Part shown: positions 52,831 through 64,000 of the stretch, piece after piece
Layout: every line of letters starts with the position of its first letter
Position numbering within the stretch: the stretch's first letter is position 1
Assembly (NCBI GenBank): GCA_019843655.1
Contig: JACDQD010000003.1
Span: 25,346,224-25,410,223 of the forward strand
Origin: Lethocerus indicus
Lineage: Eukaryota > Arthropoda > Insecta > Hemiptera > Belostomatidae
DNA length: 64,000 nt
Direction: 5' to 3'
Program-made: the position numbers and the translations under genes
The notes under the pieces: model-generated
The model's database searches: none
Told to the model about the DNA's origin: nothing
What the model saw: the letters and a program-made list of their open reading frames with translations, nothing else

Positions 52831-55681
52831 TTTTTATACCTTTACACCATTTCGAGAGCAACAATCAAACTCTTACATACCTTTTCATTATCACTGGAAT
52901 AAATCGCTGTTGAAATCGTTCCGGGGTTTAAATATTATTTGTGTATAAGAAGAAAACTACCGCAACGGAACAACATACTTTTCCGTAATTGACAGGCGAT
53001 AATTTATTCGCATCGATTTTACAAATAAAAATGAAAAAAATGCCCAGCAACGATCTGAATAGAACTCCGTGGCAATTTGTCCTTCCTGCATACGCGCCTG
53101 TCTGCTCTCATCTCACGGTTAATAAATCGTGAAAGGTTCTCGGTTAGAAAAAAAAAATGTTGACGGGCCAATACCTTTGGGTTGATTTGGCGGTGGGGAA
53201 TCGAGTCAAGTGGGCACTTGGGCTCGAGTTGGGACGGTATTTCGTGAAGTTGGGGGCCGCTAAATCCGGAACTGGATTTTTGAGTTAAACGCCCTGCGGT
53301 GGGTGGAGCGGGAAGTGGTGGAGAATGTCAACGGCAATTTGGAGCTCCGCGAAAAAGGGGAATTGAGCTCTATCGAATTTGAATAATATCTCCGGATGCA
53401 GAAAGAAAGAGGGGTCCGGGACCGGAGGAAAACACTTTTCCAGGAGACCCATTATGGTAAACCGTCGCCCCAACTTATCTGATTCCTTATTTTACTGCCA
53501 GTGATTGTCACGTGCTCCTTGAAAAGACTCCGGCTACTTTATTTTGTCTCGGACGCCTGGTTCATTAAAACCGCTATTATAGATTCGTAAAAGCCTGCAG
53601 GTGAAATTTCACAGGTAAATAGAAAGTAAAAAATAGGAATGAATTTTATTCAGTTTCTATTATTAACGTTAATATGTTGGCAGATAGTTTAGAAAGAATT
53701 GATTCCATTGAATACATCGTTCGGAAAACGTTTCCAGATGAATATTATATAGAATGTGAAGTTGTTCTTCTTTAAACACATTGTGACAATAGCTAACTAG
53801 AATACATCCAGCTTTCTAATTTCGATATGACGTTCCGAGACAATTCGACTGAGGTAATGGATCGTTTTAATGAGCGCTATAAACGGGCGGGGGAAATAAA
53901 AAAGCATTTCTCGCGATCGTAATTCAAAAGTCGCATTAAAAAATATAATTGGGAAGCGTAGTAAAAAATAAGGGGGCAGGTTTTAGAGTGCAGCTCTCGG
54001 GAATGCGGGCGGGGGCTATAAACGGTAAACATTAATCCATATTGTCGAGCAAATATCAGTTAACGACTGCATTTATCATTTGAGATCGTCAATTAGTTGA
54101 ACGGAAAATTGTGGTACCTTTTACACGAATCAAGTACGGCAGAGTGCACTATGCATTTCAGCAGAATTCCATTTCACCATACATTCATAGAATTAATTTT
54201 TGCTAATTCATTTAGGTTATTTATATCCTTGTACTTCTTTCGGTTATTAAATACTTTTAATCTCTCAAATTTGCCATTCATCTCATAAAAGAGTCCTAAA
54301 AAAAATTCATAATTTTTCAAATTATTAATGAAAACGCTTCCCTTTTTTCTCTTTCTCTTCCTTCCCCATTTAAAAACAGATTTATAACACGCTAACGTTA
54401 AATCAGCGGCCGCAGTGAAAATTTCTTCTTATCCGTTTTTCCAATCTTGGGACCCACGAGAGGAAATGATTATTAAATGAAACGAACTTACAGAATCGCG
54501 ATATTGAGGAGGGAAAACTAACCCTATATTACTTTGCATTCAGTACAACTCTGTTCTATACATATTAATACATTGTCAAGACTCGAATTTATTTGGCGAC
54601 ACACTGTTGGCCAATTACTGTTTTTTATTTAAACTGGAAAAGTAACTAATAGTTGTTTACATTATTCAACGGTATAATTCAGGGCATTTCAGTGTTGTTG
54701 GATAGTTTCTGTAAAAGGGGCCAAGTAATTGTCAAGACTGCCCTTATATAATATTTCATTAATTTCAAATTCATTTTTTAATATATAGTTTCATTAAATT
54801 TAGGGCTGGATAGTTTAGGTAGTCAGCCTACATGTGGGCAATAATGCAGATTATAAATATATTGTTGCAATTAGAGTAACATAATAATAGTAATAAAATA
54901 ATTTGTTTGACGTCCCCTGTTGCAAAACCCAATATGCTGAAAACAAATTGTAATACAAATAAGATGTTTAAGTAATTAAGATAAACTAACTTGATCTCAA
55001 AAAATATTATTAGGAAGTCGGTAATTAATTGTAACATAATTTATAATTCTTATTGTATGCAAGTAGTGTCCACAGTAAATTTATTATAGTGTAACGGTGT
55101 CATTTCAAATCACTCAAAACCCCGCATATTATCGCAATAATCGAGTTTTGATTTTAGCCACCTCTTAATATCTATATAAACTCGCCCAATGTTCCTGGAC
55201 TATTACCATGGCTGAAATTATACGACGTATAAATTACCATACAAAATTATAATTAAGGACCGATTTAATAATTGCTAAATCCCAATTAGCGATCGGCCCC
55301 CTTTGCAATTTCTCATATGCCTTGCTCATTTATGTGCATAATTAATCTGAAATTTGATTTGTCGATCGTCCATCTAGGCAGGTCAATACGCTCTGAAGTT
55401 TGAAACATAAATATTAGCAGAGGATTTACTAAATGTCGTAATTAAAAAGTAGACAACTAATTATATATTAGTTGCATTTAAGTAGTGTAGGTTTCTGCTT
55501 TAATTATTCATATTAAAGTTGAATATCTGTTATAAAATGTAAGATGTATGATATATTTCTACCTATTGTGTCGCCATAGAATTGTCTCCATATGTAAGTC
55601 CACTTATTCAAGTTTTCCATTGTTCTGGGTATTAATATTTGTTTTTCGAACTTTGAAATATCAATTCTATTTGTCGTTTAG

Positions 55682-55840
55682 TTCCTCCGGACATTCTGGA
55701 CTACCCGACATCGACGGACATGGTCGTCAGAGAAGGCTCCAACGTCAGCCTGAGATGCGCTGCTTCCGGTTCCCCGACCCCATCGATCACCTGGAGGAGA
55801 GAAGGCGGCGAGCTCATAACACTGCCCAACGGTCAAGAAG
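55682..55840 (+). CDS. DIP/lachesin-family IgSF receptor, internal exon C (first half of Ig domain 2)
   Basis: The acceptor is TTTGTCGTTTAG, ending at 55681; the donor is GTAAGC at 55841. Two bases complete the valine codon started in exon B, then 52 codons read PPDILDYPTSTDMVVREG, SNVSLRCAASGSPTP and TWRREGGELITLPNGQE, plus one base (phase 1). It carries the Ig2 first core cysteine and tryptophan and an NVS sequon. In Drosophila relatives this segment is followed by the block ending in the MGAYLCIASNGVPP motif, which is not in the window. The GGELITLPNG stretch looks closest to DIP-theta/eta/iota-type members (recollection of the family, not a search). The open frame continues past the donor into intron to 55947, so retention would truncate the protein. 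Confidence 0.95.
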
Positions 55841-58800
55841 GTAAGCTCTTATTTGATAAGAAGATGCAAAGAAAATTTATTACATGTTACACGTCAGAAA
55901 ACAAAAAAAATGGAAAATTATATCGATATCAAAATTTGGTGGCTTGAGTTAAGTTGGTTGCTGGATGAAAAAATCATCACTCATTCTTATTTATTATTAA
56001 TAACAATATAATATTATTTCGAAAACAAATACCGATCGAATAATTTGAATAATTCTAGGTAATTTACGGTATTGAAGGACACATCATTTAGAAACAATTT
56101 TATATAGGCATAATTTATAAAACCCTTCTCAATAGCCTGGACGTTGTGCCACACCATGCGTGGAATATGTTAGGGTACTAGGCGGTATATTAACATTTGA
56201 GACAGATAAGCCCGGAGGGTCCTAACTGTGCTAATGACCGGGACAAACAAAAACCGTCTGGACCGTTTCGAATAGCAGTAATCTCTGTAGGACGCCGACT
56301 CCATTAAATTAGTTAACTGCTCCCCCCTCTGGGGCCCCCTTCTCTTAATCTGGCCCTGGACCCCATCGTCAACCCTTCGGTGGGTTTTATGCCTCGAGTG
56401 TTTTTTTTCCTGTCTCATTCTCTCGGCCTTCGGGGGTCAACGACCCCCCCGACTTCGTTTACCGATTTTATGGGCAATGCGGACGGCCAGCGCCCAGTGG
56501 TGGTACCGCCTCTTATTGCCACCTCCCCCTCATACTTCGAGGCCTCCTACGGCGGAGGTGATTCTCGCGTAATTGGAAATGGTACACTACCGTAAAAGTA
56601 CAGTATTGTTTCATTAAGATTGAAAATATATTGTTGGATGAAAACTCAACCTGCTTCAGTGAGGGGACTTGAGTGGATGTCCAGTGGCGTAGAGAACTCG
56701 GACAGTCGGCGCCTCACCAAAGTTGTTCAGGTTCTTTCCAACAGCATGCGCATTAACCTGAAAGTAAATACCGGCGTAAACAATATCTGGAGAACAACTC
56801 AAACTCAAAGGATTAACGAGAAAGATAATTCCTTATCTTTATGTTTATGAGTTAGATACGTACATACTAGTAGATTGTTAACGTGGACATACCTTTATCA
56901 ATCCATACAAATACTAACCATAATGAAATATATAAAAGACTAGTTATACTGTAAAACTGTTTATCCTGACCGTAGTATCTCGGATATTTAGCGGCTAATT
57001 CGGTGGTTGAAATTAATTTTAATTCCGATAAATTAATATCCGAATTCAATTTAAATACTATAAATTGTACCCACATGGCAATGAAATACGCGGTTGCAAT
57101 TCTGAATATCTGCCTGTCAACCCGTCCGGCTTAAAAAATCCAGTCTACTTCGAGCGGACGATTAACTTGATTGACACGGCCGTTTGACGGCTAATTATGA
57201 TCAGAGGGCTGGAAATTCTGGGCTAGATTGGCAAATACGTTTCGCGCGATACCACCCCCCAAAGCGGGGCTCGCTTCTGCGAGTGGCAGGGTCCGGATAG
57301 AACTAATCGGTATTCATTTTGAGCGGGCAATTCATGCAAAATTGAGTTATTCCGTACAACGTTTGTTCCCCCTTCTTTCTTTCGTTCTGATTAATATGCG
57401 ACATTTTTTTCAGTACAAGAGAAAACGATTGTTCCGTTTGAAATGGAAACAAATGATTGGCTTCGAGGAGTTTAAGGGTTCTGTGGAATAGACAGGAACA
57501 ACTGTTCTTGATTAAGTAGAATGTATAAAAAATGAAAAATTAGAACTGTATTTTCAGCGATTTCATGAATATTTTAAAAGCAGTGATTGATTACAATTTA
57601 TGCCCAATGCCACAATGCCATATTGTATGAAGTTGACATGTAAAAGAAATTATTATAACATTTATTATAATTTGAGCAGTTGTTTTTCCTCGCTATCCTC
57701 ACACAAGTTTCCGTTTCCCGCCGTTGCTATTATTATTCCTTGACAAATATCTTCTGTAAATACTGTGCATAAGGTTATTATGTGAGTGCTATTTACTATT
57801 ATATCTTGAAGTAGTAATGTGCTGAAGAACCTTTATGTCTGTGGACTGGCAGTAAATTGATCTAGCTCTGGCACTTGATGTAATAACGGAATGACGAAAA
57901 ATAGGCTTAAATTATTATTTTTCGTATATTAATAACCGATACGCGACGCTGTTATTTTTCTACTGGTTTAGAAAGAAACAAAAACAGGCGAAGTTCAGTT
58001 GGGAGGCGGGCAGCGTTTTCATCCCCGAGTTATTTGAATAACCAATTAAGTGAGTGAGAGGGCGCCTAATCTCCATAACTGGTGGGGGCGGGGTTTCGGG
58101 ATGACTCCGACTGCAACTTTCCCAATCGGGGAATTATATTCGGTCGAGGCGGTGGGGTTGGAGGTTTACCATCAAGTTCATGGTTTGGTCGGAGCTTCAA
58201 ACTTTTAAGGGCCCGTACATCCCTCAACTAACTAAGGACTTGCCGCTTTCAGGACTTCCCCTTATTAGTGTACGGCTCCGGACTAGAAGTAGACTGCGGT
58301 TTAGTCCCACCCCCCAATGCCTCTAACCGTTCACTATCCCAATACTCTTTGTAAGAGCAGAGCTCATTAGGTTGAACCTATATGTACGGTACGTTTAATA
58401 TTCACTCCAGTAAGTATTATTCCCTCAGCGAAGAAAATTCCGGGATTAATCTATCGAATTCTACTATAATCTAAAAAAGAACATCTCATTGGCACTGGTC
58501 ACTGATGAACGAAACTATTCAGTAAAATACTAGTGATTGTTCACAGCAAATATGATTAGCAATCGTTCTGTTTTACTGTTACTGTATTTCCCCCTCAACA
58601 AAAAGTTTATCGTGAAAAGTGAATTTCTGTAATTCGTACTTTAGATTCCTCTTCGTTTTAGCCTTGCGGAATAAAAGGGGGCCCGCTCAGTTCGTAGGCA
58701 CCTCCTGGAAGTGCAAAAAACTGACATATGGCACTTTGCCGTTAAAAACGGGTTGGATGGGGCAGGGGCCGAGATTAAAAAGCTTTGAGGGCCACCGAAA

Positions 58801-61800
58801 GTGGGCCGCCTCCCGCCATTGACCCGACAGTGCAAAGGCCGGTCCCGGCCACCTTTCCAGCTTTTTTCCTTTTACCCGGAGAAATAAAGAAGAAAAAATC
58901 CCCAGGCGAGCTTCCAGTTAATTAAGAGGCCGCTACCAGAAGGCGCCACCGGAGCTCCGGGGGCTCACACTTTTAAACCCCCCGTGCTTTTGTTTCCTTC
59001 CCTCCTTTTTTTTGGGAAACGTTTAATAATTTTTCGCATTAGTTGAAGCTCTTTTCACGTTTTTTTTTCTTTAGTTAAGGGACTCCTTTGCCCGGAAAAA
59101 GAATTTAATTAAGGTCGACGCGAGCTTTGAAGCCACCGACGGTTATATAACTCGTGTAGCCAACAGCGTAATTATAAACGTTAATCCTGACATTCCGTCG
59201 TCAGAAATGTTGCTTATTGGCTCATAAAATGGTCCTGTACCGAGGTCTATCGGCCAGTTGTAGTGATTTATCACGAGTCATAACAAATTCTTCAGTAGTG
59301 GATAACGATTCTTATTTTCAACACGAATGAGTATCAGAAATCATATCACTCCCACTGTCTGCATTAGTCCTTCGACCGTTGTTACAGTGGTTACGTTGTT
59401 TATTTCTTACCATCCGCAAATATATATCCCCAAACATATAATTTTCTATTACCACTCTTTTTGTTATTCCATACATTAAATGAAATCGAGGGGTATACTG
59501 GATAAGTGAACGACTTTAAAATACGTAATACTCATTGTAGCCTTTATAACAGTTGCTCTGCTTATTCGTCCCGGTAGCGGGAGTGTCCGTTTACTGCATG
59601 TAGACCGCCTCCCGGGGGAGTGTACGGGCGAAATAATATTATGACAGGGCGAGTGTTTATGCCGGCGGTGAGCAGGGGGTGGGTGGGGGGTTTGGCGTGG
59701 GTGAGATTGGCGTGGGTAAGACAGAGGAGGGCGGTGAGAAAACAAAGGTCTGTGGGGCCAACCGAGGCCGGGGGTAGTTTGAGGTGGGAGACAAACCTAC
59801 CCTTCATTTGCATAACAACACTTGATTTGAGCCCTTCCATCCGATCAAGGTGAGCAGGAGGCGCCCCTCTTCACGGAGCTATTTCCTCTGCAGTCATAGA
59901 ATTACGCAATAATGTTTCTTGCCACGCGTCCAGTTGTCCAAATTTAAATACGGAATATTTCACCTGTTTCCCACTAAACAACTGAATAATATTTGAAGAG
60001 ACAAATAACCCTATTCTATTATTTAATTTGTGAATCGTATTATCAATAAATGTATACTAACATTAAGAAGCTACAAAAGTGAAATGTTCTTAAGTGTTAC
60101 TCGAAGATCAAAGTGTAAGTGACTGGGGTGAAGACGAAAGATATCCTTTTGTTTTTCCTCTGCGTTATAATTTCATCGACTATTATTATAATCTCTGATA
60201 TTATCCACGTATACAGTAAGAAATTTACTGCGTAAAATTAATGAAATAAGGATATTTTAAACTTGCACTTTGTTATTTGTTCTGATTTATTAGTTTTATT
60301 ATAACGAATTTGTGTTATTGGCATCAATTTAGAATATACGTGTAGGGTTTAATACATATAGGGTATAACAATACGTTGTAGTACAGATATATAATTTTTC
60401 TTTCTATTAATATAAATTCCTTCATTGTGTTTTTGGAGTTTTCGCACTAATGCAACCGAACTTTAACTTGTATACAGAAACTTCAATTGTATACACTGAT
60501 TTTTAAAGAGTGAGGAGAATTACAATTTCTTAGTTAAAGTCAAAGTATGGTTTCCTTCATTACATTGAAATTTTCTTTCCATTTCACCGTTTTTGTGTTC
60601 GTGTGAGGTTTTTAAAAAAATATTAGGGGGAGAGAAGACTGTTTGACCTATATAACTTTGAAACTTAGCCCCGTCAGCTCAAAGATGAGTTGCGACCTAC
60701 CATTCATTCGCATAAAATATCGCGTAATTGAAGTCCTCCTGCCTGATTACCATGAAAACAGAAAGGACACCGGATTGTCAGCGGGATTTAATTTTGCAGA
60801 AACATAAAACGAGGTGTTTTTCCAGGAATTCGCGCGCTACTGATTCGTTTTGATATTGATCGTGAATTTATTCGCGTCGACCTCAGTCATTTAATTACTT
60901 GCCCTGTTCATGCTTATACTCGATTGGGCGTAATAAACGCCGGCAGATAAATTTTAATTTGAGGATTCAGTACGTTTTACAACCATAGTTAGTACTTTCA
61001 ATCGGCGGGCTGTAGCATGCTTTCCCGAACAGTGCTATGAAGCACGGGCAATAAATCTGATTTCCACCTGAAGAGAATGTCGGGGGAGCGTATAACTGCT
61101 GTTCGTGGGAGGTGGACCACGTTTCTCTTTCAAAACGGGCCCCCGCTATAACATAATGTTTATCACCCGGTTTCTGTAGGGGGGCGGTTTCACGCTCCTC
61201 GAATTACGCCTCTTTCCCTTATTTCGGCCTCGGATTTTTTTTCCCCTTCCTCCCGGAGCCGACTTTTATTTTCGGCTTTTCGCCAGTTTTATTGGAGCCC
61301 CTTTCTACCCCCGCCCCGCCCCACACCCTGCGTTTTTGTTTTACGATTCCGAATATAACATTTCCTCGGGCCATGAATTAACGCGACATCGGTCCAACCT
61401 CGGAGCTGTAAAAATGGCTCTCTTGCTTAAGCAGCGGGTGAGGTTTCGGTAAGAAGTACGGGAATCTTCGCTGACGAATGCCTTTCTTTTGGTCTTAGAT
61501 AAACGGTGTATTCGGACTTCCCGAACGAAAACATTAAACCCAACTCCATTTTGTTTGTATTTTCAGTTGATATCGAACAGCCGACTCTTCCCTCCTTAAA
61601 TATCACTTCGAATTAACCCTTATCCGATTATCGAATTCCCGACTGGACTTTTTTGGATTCGAAAGTATTACGAAGGGGCTAAAATGATAATATATGACTA
61701 AGAAATTTGCCCGTATTCCAACATAAGACCTCCGGCATGCACAGTAAAGAGCTCAAGTGAACTGTTTAGTTATTAATTTAATTTTCACTTATGCTATTCA

Positions 61801-64000
61801 TACTTTTTATAGTAAGTATATTCTTATTTTAAGTGTCACAACATACTCTCCATAATCACTGTAATGTATGGTATGATAATGTCTAGGCGTTGTTTGAAAA
61901 GTCAAACTACAAAACACGTTACAAGCGTTATTTAGCGGAAATAAATGAATCACTAATATCGATTAATGGACACTCAAACTAATGTTTCTATTTATCTGAA
62001 AGATTGTAAAGGAATCCATTCTGACTCAAGTACGGGCTTAAAGGGTCAAAAAAGTTCAAGAGTCAAAGCAGCATTAACTGAATGATTTCACTTCATCAGA
62101 GCTCTATGTTTTTCCCACTCAATGAATTCCTACTCACGATGCCATCAGATTTAAAATATTGACTCAGTATATATAAAAAAGTGATCTATTCCTAACTTTA
62201 TAAAATCTATACATGCTTTGTTAAAGTATACAATTACTATTAATTAAGAAGGATCACTTCGGTGCCTATTTTAGTGCTAGATCCCTTTATGTTATCGTGT
62301 ATTTCCTATATTCGAATGTTTCTAGTTCACACACGCAATGTTCCCGAACAGTTACGGTCCATTTAATTATAGTTTCCTATCACATCAACAGCACTGACTC
62401 GGGACGGAGTTGTCGTAGGAGAAACGACCTGGCTGCTTCATTCAGTAGCGGTGTCATTGCTTTAAAAGACCCGCACACCACCCGCCTGCACGCCCGAGAC
62501 CAAAACCACAATGATATCTCATATCATTACACTGAGAGGTACAATGCAATATATATGGCTTGCGCTTCGTATGAAATACGACCCGGTCTCATTTAAACAA
62601 GAAATGGACATTGTAATAAGTTATTCGACGGATCTACTTTTCTTTTATTAACGTACTGGAGATAGTACACATGAAAACGAATAAAGGTGTTCCAAATAAA
62701 TGCATATTTAGAAAATTTGTAATTATAAATAATATAGAAAGGTACAAACTATTAGAAATTAAAATTTGTGACACCAGATTTGATTAATGTGCTAGAATTT
62801 TTGTATGTACTTGGTATACTATAACCTGTATGATATCACAGAATGGTAGAACAAAAAAATCTAGGGGGAATATCGCCATTGTCATTTGCTTTTCACCAAA
62901 AATGGACAGCAATAATAAGACATCAATATAAAGTTGGTAATAACTGTATATCATAGCCGGTTTTTTTAGAGATATTTCAGTTTTGTAAACAATGTTATTT
63001 TGCCAAATAGGGAATTGTATGACACCGGCGTTTTATCACCGGAAACTAACTGTCGGCTTGCATGTGAAGTTGTCGCCACCGGACATGAAAGTGGTAATAT
63101 AACTTTCGTCAAGTGTCTAGTTTATAGGATAATTGAAATGAGTGACTGGGGAAGGCGGAAAAACACGCGGGTGATTCGGGGTGAACTTTTGCAAACAACC
63201 GTACAAATATCTTAAAAACATATATGCATTCCTCAAAACGTCGCGTACTTCGAAAAGTAATTTTCAAGAAAACCATTCACTGCCATGGGGGTGTAACTGA
63301 CGGCAATTTTACTTGTCCCGGCAGTTCCAGAATCACATATAGAATTACTGGCATGATGCATTGTTAGTTGGCACCCCCTAAATCGGTAACGCGACATTCT
63401 TCCCCCAAAGCGCACTTTTCGACGCCCCCCGTCACGGGGAAAAAAACATGACGAATATTCAAACCGATCGGATTAAAGCCATCCCCCTAGAGCGCGGGGG
63501 GCGACGCGACACCCTAGCCCGCTGCGGGATTAAAAAACTTGCCAGTGTGAGTGAGAGTAGTATATGGGGTGAGCGAGATATTATAGTGGCGGAAACTAGC
63601 GCCGGACCTATATGGGGTCGGCCGGATCAGAAAAAAAGAAGAAAATTCCGCCCCCGGCGCTAGTAGCGCCCCTAAGGTTATTTAAGCCCTAATCCGGTTG
63701 CGGCGGTCGCCGGGGGGTGAAAAACGATAAATAAATAAAAAAGGAAAATACGACCTCGGTGAAAATGAAGGGAAAGACGCTGCGGAGTGGGGGTGGTCTT
63801 GGTGCTGGGGTAGAAAGAGCATTAATACATGAGTGTCGGGGAGGAAGGGTAGTTTTAAGGCGCTCAGACGCGCCCGCCCTCGCACACACACTTTTTCACT
63901 CCCCCTTCTAAATCCCTCGGAAAAAAGACTTATCAATAATTGAACTGTTTGGCCGGAGCGAGTGGCTCCGGGTCCTGATTGGGCAATCAAAGCGGTTATA
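55841..64000 (+). other. Intron following exon C (incomplete)
   Basis: Exon C ends in phase 1, so the gene continues. I looked for the expected second half of Ig2 (a phase-1 exon with an MGAYLC-type cysteine motif) and found none to the window's end, so this intron exceeds 8.1 kb. GC-rich islands lie at about 56200-56600, 58000-58330, 58660-59000, 59540-59890, 61060-61450 and 63280-63960. A G-rich stretch with several G-runs occurs at about 59664-59720. Nothing else is interpretable. Confidence 0.75.

Larger units (their letters stand above)
44540..55681 (+). other. 11.1-kb intron between exons B and C
   Basis: The intron is bounded by GTTAGT and TTTGTCGTTTAG. It contains the truncated retrotransposon 47880-48626 and GC-rich islands at about 44940-45360, 45620-46130, 46580-46930, 47440-47840, 48690-49100, 49380-49860, 50300-50800, 52230-52830 and 53040-53480. 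The rest is AT-rich with no interpretable feature. No additional or alternative exon is recognised. Confidence 0.85.

Noticed and set aside
56620..56850. Open frame after exon C considered as the rest of Ig2
   Set aside because: It lacks the expected cysteine motif and has no acceptor in the right phase.
1..64000. CRISPR arrays, bacterial operons or phage content
   Set aside because: There are no regularly spaced repeats, no dense coding and no Shine-Dalgarno-led genes; the spliced exons show eukaryotic DNA.

Overview
This is animal nuclear DNA, most likely from an insect. It is AT-rich with many short GC-rich islands, coding density is very low, and the only convincing conserved gene is broken into small exons with GT/AG splice sites. 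No bacterial operons, rRNA, CRISPR array or phage genes are visible. A decayed Jockey-type non-LTR retrotransposon fits an arthropod. Abundant CpG and the element's style would suit a hemipteroid insect, but that placement is a guess.

The window is essentially the inside of one large + strand gene of the DIP (Dpr-interacting protein)/lachesin immunoglobulin family of neuronal surface receptors. Three consecutive exons are seen. Exon A (12417-12514) encodes the first part of Ig domain 1. Exon B (44332-44539) encodes the rest of Ig1. Exon C (55682-55840) encodes the first half of Ig2. Their phases join exactly (1|0, then 0|1, then 1|1) and give about 154 continuous residues. The Ig2 part looks most like the DIP-theta/eta/iota group. 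The signal-peptide exon must lie 5' of exon A, and the exons for the end of Ig2, Ig3 and the C-terminus lie 3' of exon C. None of these was recognised in the window. The introns are long: 31,817 bp between A and B, 11,142 bp between B and C, and more than 8 kb after C.

Region by region: 1-12416 is upstream intron or 5' flank, with a 158-bp foldback at 5180-5337 and several simple repeats. 12515-44331 is the giant intron. It holds a short 3' fragment of a retrotransposon at 29.6 kb, an unexplained coding-like island on the - strand at 27.2 kb, a diverged duplicated noncoding element at 42.3/42.8 kb, and many GC-rich islands. 44540-55681 holds a 5'-truncated Jockey-type copy at 47880-48626 with a 10-bp candidate target-site duplication. 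55841-64000 shows nothing but intron-like sequence.

No new biological system is evident. The most checkable leads are the intronic duplicated element, the foldback, the - strand coding-like island, and the 3' UTR repeat that differs between the two retrotransposon copies.
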